This document shows, piece after piece, positions 44,971 to 53,307 of a DNA stretch of 57,296 bases. Each line of letters opens with the position of its first letter. Position 1 is the first letter of the stretch. Made by a program: the position numbers and the translations under genes. The stretch is from positions 1 to 57,296 of the forward strand of contig JAUSAG010000028.1 in assembly GCA_030652995.1 (NCBI GenBank), written 5' to 3'. This stretch comes from Methylotenera sp. GTDB taxonomy: Bacteria > Pseudomonadota > Gammaproteobacteria > Burkholderiales > Methylophilaceae. Under the pieces are notes generated by a model, which saw only the letters and a program-made list of their open reading frames with translations, searched no databases and was not told the origin of the DNA.

Positions 44971-46386
44971 ATGACAGAAACAGCAATTTTTGAAACCAAA
45001 AATTTAGAAAATCCAAGCTTTAATAGTTTAGGCTTAGCGCCTGAGTTACTTAAAGCGCTTACTGAGTCTGGTTACACAACGCCTACGCCAATTCAAGCGC
45101 AAGCGATCCCTGTGGCACTAGCTGGAATTGATTTAATGGCAGGTGCGCAAACTGGCACAGGTAAAACTGCAGCCTTTGCCTTGCCTATACTTCAAAAATT
45201 GTTACCTTTTGCCAGTAGTAGCACATCTCCGGCCAAGCACCCAGTACGGGCGTTGATTTTAACGCCAACACGCGAGCTTGCAATCCAGGTGGAAGAAAGC
45301 GTCAAAGCGTATGCAAAACATACGCAACTGCGCTCGCTGGTGGTGTATGGCGGTGTTGATATCAGAACGCAAACGCCTCATTTAAAAACCGGTGTTGAAG
45401 TGCTGGTTGCGACCCCTGGTCGTTTGTTGGATCATATTGAACAAAAAACAGTACAGCTTAATCAAGTGCAAATGTTAGTGCTGGATGAAGCCGATAGAAT
45501 GCTAGACATGGGCTTTATGCCTGATTTAAAAAGGATTTTGGCATTGCTACCTAAGCAGCGTCAAAATTTAATGTTTTCAGCTACCTTCTCAAACGAGATT
45601 AAAAAATTAGCAGATGAATTTTTAACCAAGCCGCAGCTGATTGAAGTTGCACGTAGCAATGCGACAAACGACAACGTCACACAAAAAGTGTATCAAGTAG
45701 CGCAGTCCGATAAAGAAACACTGCTAATACAGCTATTAAAAGAAGCTGATGCCAAACAAGTCATTATCTTCACCAAAACCAAAATTACTGCTAGCCGCCT
45801 AAGCCGTAGCTTAGCCAAAGTTGGCATTGCCGCTGACGCGATTCATGGTGATAAAACGCAACAAGAGCGTATTAAAGCTTTAGATGCTTTTAAAGCAGGC
45901 ACGGTCACAGCATTAGTTGCCACCGATGTTGCTGCACGCGGTTTGGATATCAGTGAATTGCCGATGGTAATTAACTATGAAATCCCTAGCGCTCCAGAAG
46001 ATTATGTACACCGTATTGGTCGTACCGGCCGTGCTGGTGCTAGCGGCGTAGCGATTTCATTTGTAAGTGAAGATGAAGAAAAATATATCGTAGAGATAGA
46101 AAAGTTGATTAAGCGCGAAATCCCTAAAGAGGTGATTGCGCTAGATAAACCAAGCGCCCCTTCACGTGCTCCTCGCAGTAAATCAAGCCCCTCAAGCACT
46201 CAAGCTAAACCACAAGAAGATTCAGTGACAAGACGTACACCAGCGAAGAGAAAAAGCACAGACCCTTGGTTTGATAAGCCTTATGAGGCTAGATCACAAA
46301 GTATTGAGGCGACAGCTACTAAGCCGTCAAATGCTAAAAAAGCGCCTGTTGCGGCGCTTCTCGGTGGATTGTTAGTAAGCAAATAA
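44971..46386 (+). CDS. Second DEAD-box RNA helicase, RhlE-like
   Basis: 471 residues. Same helicase motifs (AQTGTGKT, DEAD, SAT, HRIGRTGR), with a basic Ser/Pro/Lys-rich tail of about 90 residues rather than an RGG tail. It is a paralogue of the upstream gene and lies in tandem with it, suggesting gene duplication. ATG at 44971 has no strong ribosome site but fits the Q motif. Confidence 0.95.
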   Translation: MTETAIFETKNLENPSFNSLGLAPELLKALTESGYTTPTPIQAQAIPVALAGIDLMAGAQTGTGKTAAFALPILQKLLPFASSSTSPAKHPVRALILTPTRELAIQVEESVKAYAKHTQLRSLVVYGGVDIRTQTPHLKTGVEVLVATPGRLLDHIEQKTVQLNQVQMLVLDEADRMLDMGFMPDLKRILALLPKQRQNLMFSATFSNEIKKLADEFLTKPQLIEVARSNATNDNVTQKVYQVAQSDKETLLIQLLKEADAKQVIIFTKTKITASRLSRSLAKVGIAADAIHGDKTQQERIKALDAFKAGTVTALVATDVAARGLDISELPMVINYEIPSAPEDYVHRIGRTGRAGASGVAISFVSEDEEKYIVEIEKLIKREIPKEVIALDKPSAPSRAPRSKSSPSSTQAKPQEDSVTRRTPAKRKSTDPWFDKPYEARSQSIEATATKPSNAKKAPVAALLGGLLVSK

Positions 46387-46402
46387 CGCTTTCTAATATA
46401 GG

Positions 46403-46603
46403 TTACAAACTAATTCCCAACCTTTGGGCTACATTAAGGATTGCATGCTCTAGTCTCGGTAACTCGAATCCAACAATATTCCAGATGAGTTCGTTATCAA
46501 CACCAAGATACTGATGAGCGAGAATATTGCGTGTACCAGCGATTTCAGCCCAAGGAATTCCTGGTTGATTGGCTATTAGTTGATAGATCGGTCTGTAAGC
46601 ACA
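46403..46603 (-). pseudogene. 5'-truncated HepT-like toxin remnant
   Basis: Frame of about 66 codons without a start, ending at 46403. It reads from a Tyr-Gln-rich stretch into IPWAEIAGTRNILAHQYLGVD and then ELIWNIVGFELPRLEHAI. This is the C-terminal half of a HepT (HEPN) toxin with the R-x4-H-x-Y motif intact (RNILAHQY). The N-terminal half is missing and it overlaps the end of the mntA-like frame, so a deletion seems to have joined the two genes. Confidence 0.75.
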
Positions 46604-46824
46604 TTAACATTGCGCTTTAATATATCCTGAATTTCTTGTTGCAACCCAATTAAATCATATAAGCTACGATTTTTTTCCATACTCACCAATAGATCAACAT
46701 CACTTGTGTCGGTATCTTCACCTCTTGCAACAGAGCCAAACACTCTTACATTTTTAGCACCATGTCGCGTAGCAATAGCAAGAATGTCAGATTTTTTACT
46801 ACGAATTAATTCAAGTGTATTCAT
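46576..46824 (-). CDS. MntA-like antitoxin nucleotidyltransferase, 3'-truncated
   Basis: 82 residues from ATG at 46824; an upstream frame to 46875 overlaps the globin gene and is less likely. GSVARGEDTDTSDVDLLV is the GSx10DxD nucleotidyltransferase motif. Intact relatives run about 20 residues further past the VNVLTD motif; here the frame stops at DRSIN, in the same place where the HepT remnant starts. It may still be made but its partner is broken. Confidence 0.75.
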   Translation of the reverse strand: MNTLELIRSKKSDILAIATRHGAKNVRVFGSVARGEDTDTSDVDLLVSMEKNRSLYDLIGLQQEIQDILKRNVNVLTDRSIN

Positions 46825-46846
46825 AATTTTTTCAGCGCAACTTCTG

Positions 46847-47266
46847 TTAATGGTTTCGCATAAAATCAGCCACACCGTATAACTGGCCAGCTAGTTTTTT
46901 CATCAACTCATCATCGTAGTCTAATTGGTGCATGGCTTTGATCATGCAATACATCCATTGATCACGCGCTGATTCATCTATCACAAACGGCAAATGCCGC
47001 GCTCGTAGCATAGGATGCCCATAACGCTCGATATACAGCTGCGGTCCGCCGGTCCAGCCGGTTAAAAACATAAATAGCTTCTCACGTGCTGAAGTTAAAT
47101 CTGCTTGGTGCATGGCACGGATAGGTTGCGCTTTCGGGTCACTCTCCATAATGTCATAAAACGTTTCTACCAATTGGCGGATGTTTTCAATGCCACTAGC
47201 CTCACCGCCTAGCAACTCAAAAAATGTGCTTTTGTTACTACCCGCTTCTTCTATTTTATCTAACAT
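46847..47266 (-). CDS. Group II truncated haemoglobin
   Basis: 139 residues. YETF-like helix FFELLGGEASGIENIRQLV, TGWTGGPQLYIERYGHPMLRARHLPF with the proximal His in RARHLPF, and DQWMYCMIKAMHQLD. This is the TrHbO group with the Trp G8 region. Binds haem and handles O2/NO. Nine bp separate it from purT, so it may be co-transcribed with purT and the mntA remnant. Confidence 0.9.
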   Translation of the reverse strand: MLDKIEEAGSNKSTFFELLGGEASGIENIRQLVETFYDIMESDPKAQPIRAMHQADLTSAREKLFMFLTGWTGGPQLYIERYGHPMLRARHLPFVIDESARDQWMYCMIKAMHQLDYDDELMKKLAGQLYGVADFMRNH

Positions 47267-47275
47267 AATGTCAAC

Positions 47276-48475
47276 TTAAACCACTTTTGTTTTAACAAGG
47301 CTAGCCGCTAATTTTGCACGTTCTCTCGCTTCAGTAATATCTTTACCAGTAGCCAATACTACACCCATGCGCCTTTTGATAAATGACTCAGGTTTTCCGA
47401 ATAAACGAATATCACTTCCAGGTACAGTCAAAGCTTTATCAACACCATCAAAAGCCAATTGCTGTGTCTCATGTCCGCCATAAATCACGGCACTTGCGCC
47501 TGCATCACGCAGGCTTACATCCACAGGCAAGCCCAAAATAGCCCGTGCATGCAAATCAAATTCACTAAAGCGCTGGCTTGCCATGGTCACCATACCAGTA
47601 TCATGCGGGCGTGGGCTGACTTCACTAAACCAGACTTGGTCACCCTTGATAAAAAGCTCAACACCAAATAAGCCTAAACCGCCTAGACTATCGGTGACAG
47701 CTTTAGCTATGCGTTTAGATTCTTCCAACGCTTTTGTAGCCATTGGCTGTGGTTGCCAACTTTCTACATAATCACCTTTTTCCTGTACATGCCCGATGGG
47801 TTCACAAAAATAAGTGGTGATTTCACCCTGTGCATTTTTAGCACGTACCGTGAGTAACGTAATTTCGTAATCAAAATCAATTTGACCTTCAACAATCACC
47901 ACGCCTTGATTCACTCGCCCGCCAGTTGCTGCGTAATCCCATGCAGTTTTCACTTCATTCATTTGCGTAATGCGAGATTGCCCTTTGCCAGAAGATGACA
48001 TCGTGGGTTTAATAAAACATGGGTAACCAATGTCCGCATCAATCGCCGCTTGCAGATCGGCTTCACTTTTGGCAAACGCGTAGGGTGAAGTCGGTAACTT
48101 AAGCGTTTCAGCTGCAAGCCGTCGAATGCCTTCACGGTTCATGGTGAGCTGCACTGCCTTAACCGTTGGAATAACCGTAGCAATACCCGCCGCTTCAATA
48201 TCAGCAAGGGTTTGAGTATTTAGCGCCTCTATTTCAGGCACAATTAAATGTGGTTTTTCTAGCGCAATCAAATCACGTAGCGCTTTATCATCTGTCATGT
48301 CTATGACATATGCACGATGTGCCACTTGATGGCCAGGTGCATTTTTATAGCGGTCAACGGCAATCACCTCAACACCTAAACGCTGTAATGCAATGATGAC
48401 TTCTTTACCGAGTTCGCCACTACCCAACAACATGACACGTGTTGCATTGGGGCTTAAAGGGGTTCCGATTTGCAT
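47276..48475 (-). CDS. purT: Formate-dependent phosphoribosylglycinamide formyltransferase PurT
   Basis: 399 residues. ATP-grasp enzyme that makes formyl-GAR from formate, ATP and GAR in purine synthesis. N-terminal nucleotide-binding [10 protein letters not shown], then [13 protein letters not shown] and [27 protein letters not shown]. Full length. A C1-formate route fits a methylotroph. Confidence 0.97.
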   Translation of the reverse strand: MQIGTPLSPNATRVMLLGSGELGKEVIIALQRLGVEVIAVDRYKNAPGHQVAHRAYVIDMTDDKALRDLIALEKPHLIVPEIEALNTQTLADIEAAGIATVIPTVKAVQLTMNREGIRRLAAETLKLPTSPYAFAKSEADLQAAIDADIGYPCFIKPTMSSSGKGQSRITQMNEVKTAWDYAATGGRVNQGVVIVEGQIDFDYEITLLTVRAKNAQGEITTYFCEPIGHVQEKGDYVESWQPQPMATKALEESKRIAKAVTDSLGGLGLFGVELFIKGDQVWFSEVSPRPHDTGMVTMASQRFSEFDLHARAILGLPVDVSLRDAGASAVIYGGHETQQLAFDGVDKALTVPGSDIRLFGKPESFIKRRMGVVLATGKDITEARERAKLAASLVKTKVV

Positions 48476-48621
48476 GAAATTCTCTCAATTTTTAATTGAT
48501 TGAATCATACCATGCGAGGGTTTTTTAAGAAAATTGAAGGTGCTAAAATTTGTAAACTTCTGAATACTGCTCTTAATTAATTTAGACGGTGGAAAGCCCA
48601 ATCAAAAGAGTGCCAACATGC

Positions 48622-50067
48622 TTAATGCTTGATCTGATGCTTATCCATGCGATAACGCATAGTCATACGGGTAATACCTAACTTGCGTGCAGCTTCTGAA
48701 ACGTTATTCCTTGCTTCTGCCAACACTTGTAACAACATGATTTTCTCAGCAGCATCCAACGCAGACTGATTTGTCTCTCGCGTGACTGAATTTTCTGCAG
48801 TACCACTCGCGGGGATTGTTCGCATTACAGGTAGTACATGCATTGGCAAAGCTAAATCAAGATCCGTCACTTGATGATGATGGCAAAGCATGACAGCACG
48901 GCTGACCTGATGCTTTAATTCTCGCACATTACCAGGCCACGCGTACGTTTTGATCATCCCAATGGCTTGGGGTGTAAAACTTGGAACAGATAAACCATAA
49001 CGTTTGGCCGTTTGCAGTGCAAAATGTTCTGCCAGCATTAAAACATCACCTGATCTTTCACGTAGCGGAGGCATGGATACACTCATCACATTGAGTCGAT
49101 AATAGAGATCCTGCCTAAATCGGCCAGTTAATGACATTTCATGCAAATCACGATTAGTCGCCGCAACAAAGCGCGCCAATACTGGCCGCTCTTTGGTTGA
49201 ACCTATTCTTCGCACCACGCGACGCTCGAGCACATTCAACAATTTAGCCTGCAAACTAAGTGGCAATTCACCGATTTCGTCTAAAAATAAGGTGCCATCT
49301 TCCGCCGCTTCAATCAACCCCGGACGAGTGCTAACCGCCCCAGTGAACGCGCCCTTCTCATGTCCAAACAGCTCACTCTCCATTAGCTCAGCTGGCAATG
49401 ACGCGCAGTCTACATGTACAAAAGGCTTATCCTGATGCTTGGGGCATGAGAGATGCAATAAACGCGCAGCGACATCTTTTCCTGTTCCAGTCTCTCCCCC
49501 AATCAAGACGGTAGGTGGAACGCTGTCACTAGAAACCATCTGGGCGATACGCTTGATTTGCGTTTTGATACTTTGCATTGCTGGACTTTCACCAAGCAAT
49601 TCCACACCCTCAATAGCGTGCGCATTACGCTGACGTGAATAATTGAGGCTATTGTTCTGTATAACTGCCGCCTCAGCCTTTTGAATGGAAAGAAGCAACT
49701 CTTCTAGGTCAATCGGCTTTTTAAGATAATCAACCGCTCCTTGCTTGATAGCATTGACCGCATCATTAATCTCACCATGCGCTGTCATCACAATCACAAC
49801 GGCACTCTTTGCCACAAACTCTGAGAGCAGATCTAAACCGTTACCATCTGGCAAACGCATATCAAGCAATACAATGTCAGCAGAGAATTGCTTGATAATG
49901 CTTCGCGCATCCTTCAGACTCTCGACATGCGCACATTCATAGCCTGACTTTTGTAAACGACGCACCACTGCTCGAGCAAATAGCGCTTCATCTTCAACAA
50001 TCAATACTTTTGATTTCTGCGACGCGATTATTGAAGTTTCACCATTATTGAGATGCGATAATTGCAA
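48622..50067 (-). CDS. Sigma-54-dependent response regulator (NtrC family activator)
   Basis: 481 residues from TTG at 50067, supported by AGGAG six bases upstream; the next in-frame ATG is deep inside the receiver. Receiver domain (about 20-135) with phospho-Asp69 in LLDMRLPDG, AAA+ domain (about 158-390) with Walker A GETGTGKD (191-198), the sigma-54-contacting loop GAFTGA (239-244) and a Fis-type helix-turn-helix at the C-terminus (SEAARKLGITRMTMRYRMDKH). No sensor kinase gene is in the window. It is divergent from the TonB receptor and shares with it a three-copy TGGYTG motif cluster, so it is the leading candidate for binding that motif. Confidence 0.93.
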   Translation of the reverse strand: MQLSHLNNGETSIIASQKSKVLIVEDEALFARAVVRRLQKSGYECAHVESLKDARSIIKQFSADIVLLDMRLPDGNGLDLLSEFVAKSAVVIVMTAHGEINDAVNAIKQGAVDYLKKPIDLEELLLSIQKAEAAVIQNNSLNYSRQRNAHAIEGVELLGESPAMQSIKTQIKRIAQMVSSDSVPPTVLIGGETGTGKDVAARLLHLSCPKHQDKPFVHVDCASLPAELMESELFGHEKGAFTGAVSTRPGLIEAAEDGTLFLDEIGELPLSLQAKLLNVLERRVVRRIGSTKERPVLARFVAATNRDLHEMSLTGRFRQDLYYRLNVMSVSMPPLRERSGDVLMLAEHFALQTAKRYGLSVPSFTPQAIGMIKTYAWPGNVRELKHQVSRAVMLCHHHQVTDLDLALPMHVLPVMRTIPASGTAENSVTRETNQSALDAAEKIMLLQVLAEARNNVSEAARKLGITRMTMRYRMDKHQIKH

Positions 50068-50186
50068 TTGCTGCTCCTGATATTTGTATCTTTAGTTTTT
50101 AATTTTGTACTCGCTACAATAATCTCTACAGCAAGAAACATTCCAACCATTTAAAACAAGCAATCTTAACACCTTCAAACAACGCA

Positions 50187-50245
50187 TGGTTCAAAACAAC
50201 CGATTATATGGTTATATATAACCAACGTATGGCTGAAAAAAACCA
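50187..50245. promoter_or_regulatory. Three-copy TGGYT-N6-AACCA cluster between the sigma-54 activator and the TonB receptor
   Basis: Sites at 50187-50202 (TGGTTCAAAACAACCG), 50209-50224 (TGGTTATATATAACCA) and 50230-50245 (TGGCTGAAAAAAACCA), start to start 22 and 21 bp. AACCA at 50220, TGGCTG at 50230 and AACCA at 50241 give the AACCA-N5-TGGCTG-N5-AACCA form found also at 36030 and 37627. It ends 97 bp before the -24 element of the receptor. The rest of the spacer 50068-50413 is AT-rich with no gene. Confidence 0.75.
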
Positions 50246-50340
50246 TTTTAATCATTCAGTAATTTAACTTTAAGTTAAAATAAATTTACAAGATATTTAT
50301 ATTCAATTAGTTATATTTAATTCATCACAGAGAATTTTTA

Positions 50341-50357
50341 TTGGAATGAATCTTGCG
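50341..50357 (+). promoter_or_regulatory. Candidate sigma-54 promoter of the TonB-dependent receptor
   Basis: TTGGAATGAATCTTGCG has GG (50343-50344) and GC (50355-50356) separated by ten bases, with TTGC at -12. Predicted start about 50367, leaving a leader of roughly 47 nt before 50414. Confidence 0.7.
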
Positions 50358-50413
50358 TTATTTTTGCTATATTCGTGTGAAAGATAACCTAGAATTTTTA
50401 TCGAAAGTAAATA

Positions 50414-52828
50414 ATGAAAAAACCACTGATGAAACTAACATATGTAGCTGTCGCGCTAGCATTTTCCAGCGCGACTGCATTCGCAGATGATGCAACAATT
50501 AACATTAAAAAAGTAGAAGTTTATGGCACTACGCCACTGCCTGGCATTGGCTTGCCATTAAATAAAGTACCAGCCAATATCCAAATGGCATCACCAAAAG
50601 AGGTAGCTAACCAAGCAGGTGTTTCTATTGCTGATTACATGATGAACAACATGCAAGGGGTTACGGTTTCTGACATGGCCGGCAACCCATGGCAACCTGA
50701 AATTAACTTCCGCGGTTATTCTGCCTCATCTTTATTAGGCAATGCACAAGGCTTATCTACTTACGTAGATGGCGTTCGTGTCAACGAGCCATTCGGTGAC
50801 GTAACGCTATGGGACAAAATTCCTAGTTTCGCCATTGGTAACATGCAAGTGGTGCCTGGTTCAAACCCATTGTACGGTTTAAACACTTTAGGCGGCGCAA
50901 TTGCCATTCAAACCAAAAGTGGTCGTGATAACCAAGGCGTGGCTTTAGAGTACGAGGCTGGCTCATGGGGTCGTCAGCGTGCATTAATTGAAGCTGGTGG
51001 TGTTTCTAAGGATGGCTCGGTAGATTACATGGTAGGCTATCAACACACGACTGAAGATGGTTGGAGAGATTACTCACCATCACACCTCAATCAATTATTT
51101 GGTAAATTGGGCTGGCAGAACGAAACAAGCAAATTGGACTTAACTTATATTGCTACTGATAATAATTTAATCGGCAATGGCTTCATTCCTGAAAATCTTG
51201 CCAGAGGTGATCGCGATCAAATTCATACGCGTCCAGACTTTACTAACAACTACTCACATTTCTTAGCGTTAAATGGCTCTCATTGGTTTAATGAAGACAC
51301 CATGTTCTCAGGCAATGTGTACTACAGAAAATCAAATCGCCACACTATCAACGGTGACTTGTGGGAAGGTGAGTCTGATACTGACGGTACTATTGGGAAT
51401 TACGTAGGTCAGTTTGATAATGATGAAGAATATGCTGGCTCAGTAATGAATCGTAGCAAAACCACCCAAGATACTTATGGTGCGACAGGTCAAGTTACAT
51501 TCGACCAAGACTGGATGGGCAAAAAGAATCAATTTGTCGCGGGTCTAGGCTATGACTATACTTTAATGCGATACAAACAATCAGAGCTGATTAATGTTTA
51601 TAGTGCTGGTGATAATGAAGTATTTGATGCAAGGCGTACTCCTATTTTCAACAGCCCAGCTTACAACTCAGTTGACGAATTTGGTGTATTACCTCAAACT
51701 CAAACCACAGGTCTCACTGGCAAACAATACACGGCTCGTTTATTTGCCACAGATACACTGTCACTCAATGATCAATGGCATTTAACTGCAGGCGCCAGCT
51801 GGAACTTTACGCGTGTTGATAACGTAGATACGCTAAGAGGACCTCGTTCTGATACAAATCCAAACAGCTTGACTGCAAAAGATAGCTATACCCGTTTAAA
51901 CCCAACAGTTGGCATGACACACACACCCAACGAAAATCTAACCTTGTTTGCTTCTTACAGCGAATCGAGCCGTGCACCAACTGTTATCGAGCTAGGCTGT
52001 TCAAATCCGGCTGCTCCATGCTTGCTACCTTCAGCAATGGCGGATGATCCACCACTTAACCAAGTAGTTGCAAAAACTTACGAGTTTGGTGGCCGTGGTT
52101 TGCTAACAGAGAATATTCGTTGGAATGCAGGTCTATATCAAGCTGTTAATCATGATGACATTCAGTTCACCGCTGCAGGCTCAGTGAATGGTGCTGGCTA
52201 TTATAAAAACGTAGGTAGAACTAAGCGTCAAGGTGTTGATATGGGCTTAGCTGGTGATGCAGACAAATTCAAATGGAGTGCGTCATATAGCTATGTTCGT
52301 GCAACTTATGACTCTGATGTTTCATTTGTAAGCTCATCAAACTCATCAGAAGATGCTTCGATTATTTACGTAAAACCAGGTGATCGTATTCCATCTATTC
52401 CAGCACATCAACTGAAGCTACGTGGTCAATATGCGGTAACGCCATCTTGGTCAATTGGTACGAATGTGATTGGTTTCTCTGACGCCTATGTTTGGGGTAA
52501 CGAGAACAACAAACATCGTGCAAATAGCCCTGTTTGCGCCGACCCAGAGGATTGTGCATCAGGTAGAGGTAAAGTGAGCGGCTATTTCATCGTTAACTTA
52601 GATACGCAATACAATGTTGGCAATGGTTGGAAAGTGTTTGCAAAAGCAACTAACATTTTTGACCGTGAATACAATGTGAGCGGCCGTTTAGCTGAAACAA
52701 TGTTCGCAGCTGATGGCACCTATGGCACTGAATCAAAACAACTGGGCCTGCTACCAGGTGCACCACGTGCAGCATGGTTAGGCGCTCGTTATGAGTTTGG
52801 CGCACCAAAAGCTTCAGCAAGTAAATAA
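50414..52828 (+). CDS. TonB-dependent outer-membrane receptor
   Basis: 804 residues. Signal peptide with cleavage near ATAFA-DDA. A plug domain (about 40-165, STYVDGVRVNEPFGDVTLWDKIP, LYGLNTLGGAIAIQTKSG) followed by a 22-strand barrel ending in an aromatic-rich C-terminus (AAWLGARYEF). The TonB box is not clear. Ligand is unknown; no iron-box or transport operon is next to it. The sigma-54 signals upstream suggest nutrient control rather than Fur control (inference). Confidence 0.92.
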   Translation: MKKPLMKLTYVAVALAFSSATAFADDATINIKKVEVYGTTPLPGIGLPLNKVPANIQMASPKEVANQAGVSIADYMMNNMQGVTVSDMAGNPWQPEINFRGYSASSLLGNAQGLSTYVDGVRVNEPFGDVTLWDKIPSFAIGNMQVVPGSNPLYGLNTLGGAIAIQTKSGRDNQGVALEYEAGSWGRQRALIEAGGVSKDGSVDYMVGYQHTTEDGWRDYSPSHLNQLFGKLGWQNETSKLDLTYIATDNNLIGNGFIPENLARGDRDQIHTRPDFTNNYSHFLALNGSHWFNEDTMFSGNVYYRKSNRHTINGDLWEGESDTDGTIGNYVGQFDNDEEYAGSVMNRSKTTQDTYGATGQVTFDQDWMGKKNQFVAGLGYDYTLMRYKQSELINVYSAGDNEVFDARRTPIFNSPAYNSVDEFGVLPQTQTTGLTGKQYTARLFATDTLSLNDQWHLTAGASWNFTRVDNVDTLRGPRSDTNPNSLTAKDSYTRLNPTVGMTHTPNENLTLFASYSESSRAPTVIELGCSNPAAPCLLPSAMADDPPLNQVVAKTYEFGGRGLLTENIRWNAGLYQAVNHDDIQFTAAGSVNGAGYYKNVGRTKRQGVDMGLAGDADKFKWSASYSYVRATYDSDVSFVSSSNSSEDASIIYVKPGDRIPSIPAHQLKLRGQYAVTPSWSIGTNVIGFSDAYVWGNENNKHRANSPVCADPEDCASGRGKVSGYFIVNLDTQYNVGNGWKVFAKATNIFDREYNVSGRLAETMFAADGTYGTESKQLGLLPGAPRAAWLGARYEFGAPKASASK

Positions 52829-52866
52829 GTTGCAACAAACTAAGCAGTCTTTGCTAATTGCATAGA

Positions 52867-52898
52867 AAAAAAGGCTACAGAATTCTGTAGCCTTTTTT
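52867..52898. terminator. Intrinsic terminator after the TonB receptor
   Basis: A perfect palindrome AAAAAAGGCTACAGAA and its complement, ending in six T. The following spacer to 53307 has no gene. It contains CTTCGACAAGCTCA-type sequence at 52938 and the palindromic repeat at 53180. Confidence 0.92.
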
Positions 52899-53179
52899 AT
52901 GTCTTAAACCCAGATTTTCTATTAGGCGATTCCCCCCTTCGACAAGCTCAGGGAGCGCTACTTGAATGTTAACTTGCCCATTTTGCGTCTTTTTGTGCAA
53001 ACTTTCTGTCAATAGAATCACTATTGCCCATAAAATTTGCACGAAAGATCTATCAAACTTTGCGGCGTTACCATTCCAAGTCCTAATGGAAAGTCTGAGT
53101 TACAGTTTAATCAATCAAGATTTAACTGGTTAAATGAGCGCTTTGCACGAACCGATTTAAAGCTAAAACTTCTCAAGTT

Positions 53180-53252
53180 GTCATTCCGAACGAAGAGAGG
53201 AATCTTTGCAACGTGTTGAAATAATTAGATTTCTCTCTTCGTTCGAAATGAC
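53180..53252. repeat. 73-bp palindromic repeat, diverged copy 3
   Basis: Ends GTCATTCCGAACGAAGAG and CTTCGTTCGAAATGAC form 26-bp arms with two mismatches. The same total length as the copies at 37949 and 38854, and the same GTCATTC/ATGAC ends, but the middle is different. Confidence 0.75.
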
Positions 53253-53307
53253 ATGATTTTAGCGTTCTTGATAAAAATAGGCTTTTTAGTGTTTCGTGAA
53301 AATGTCT

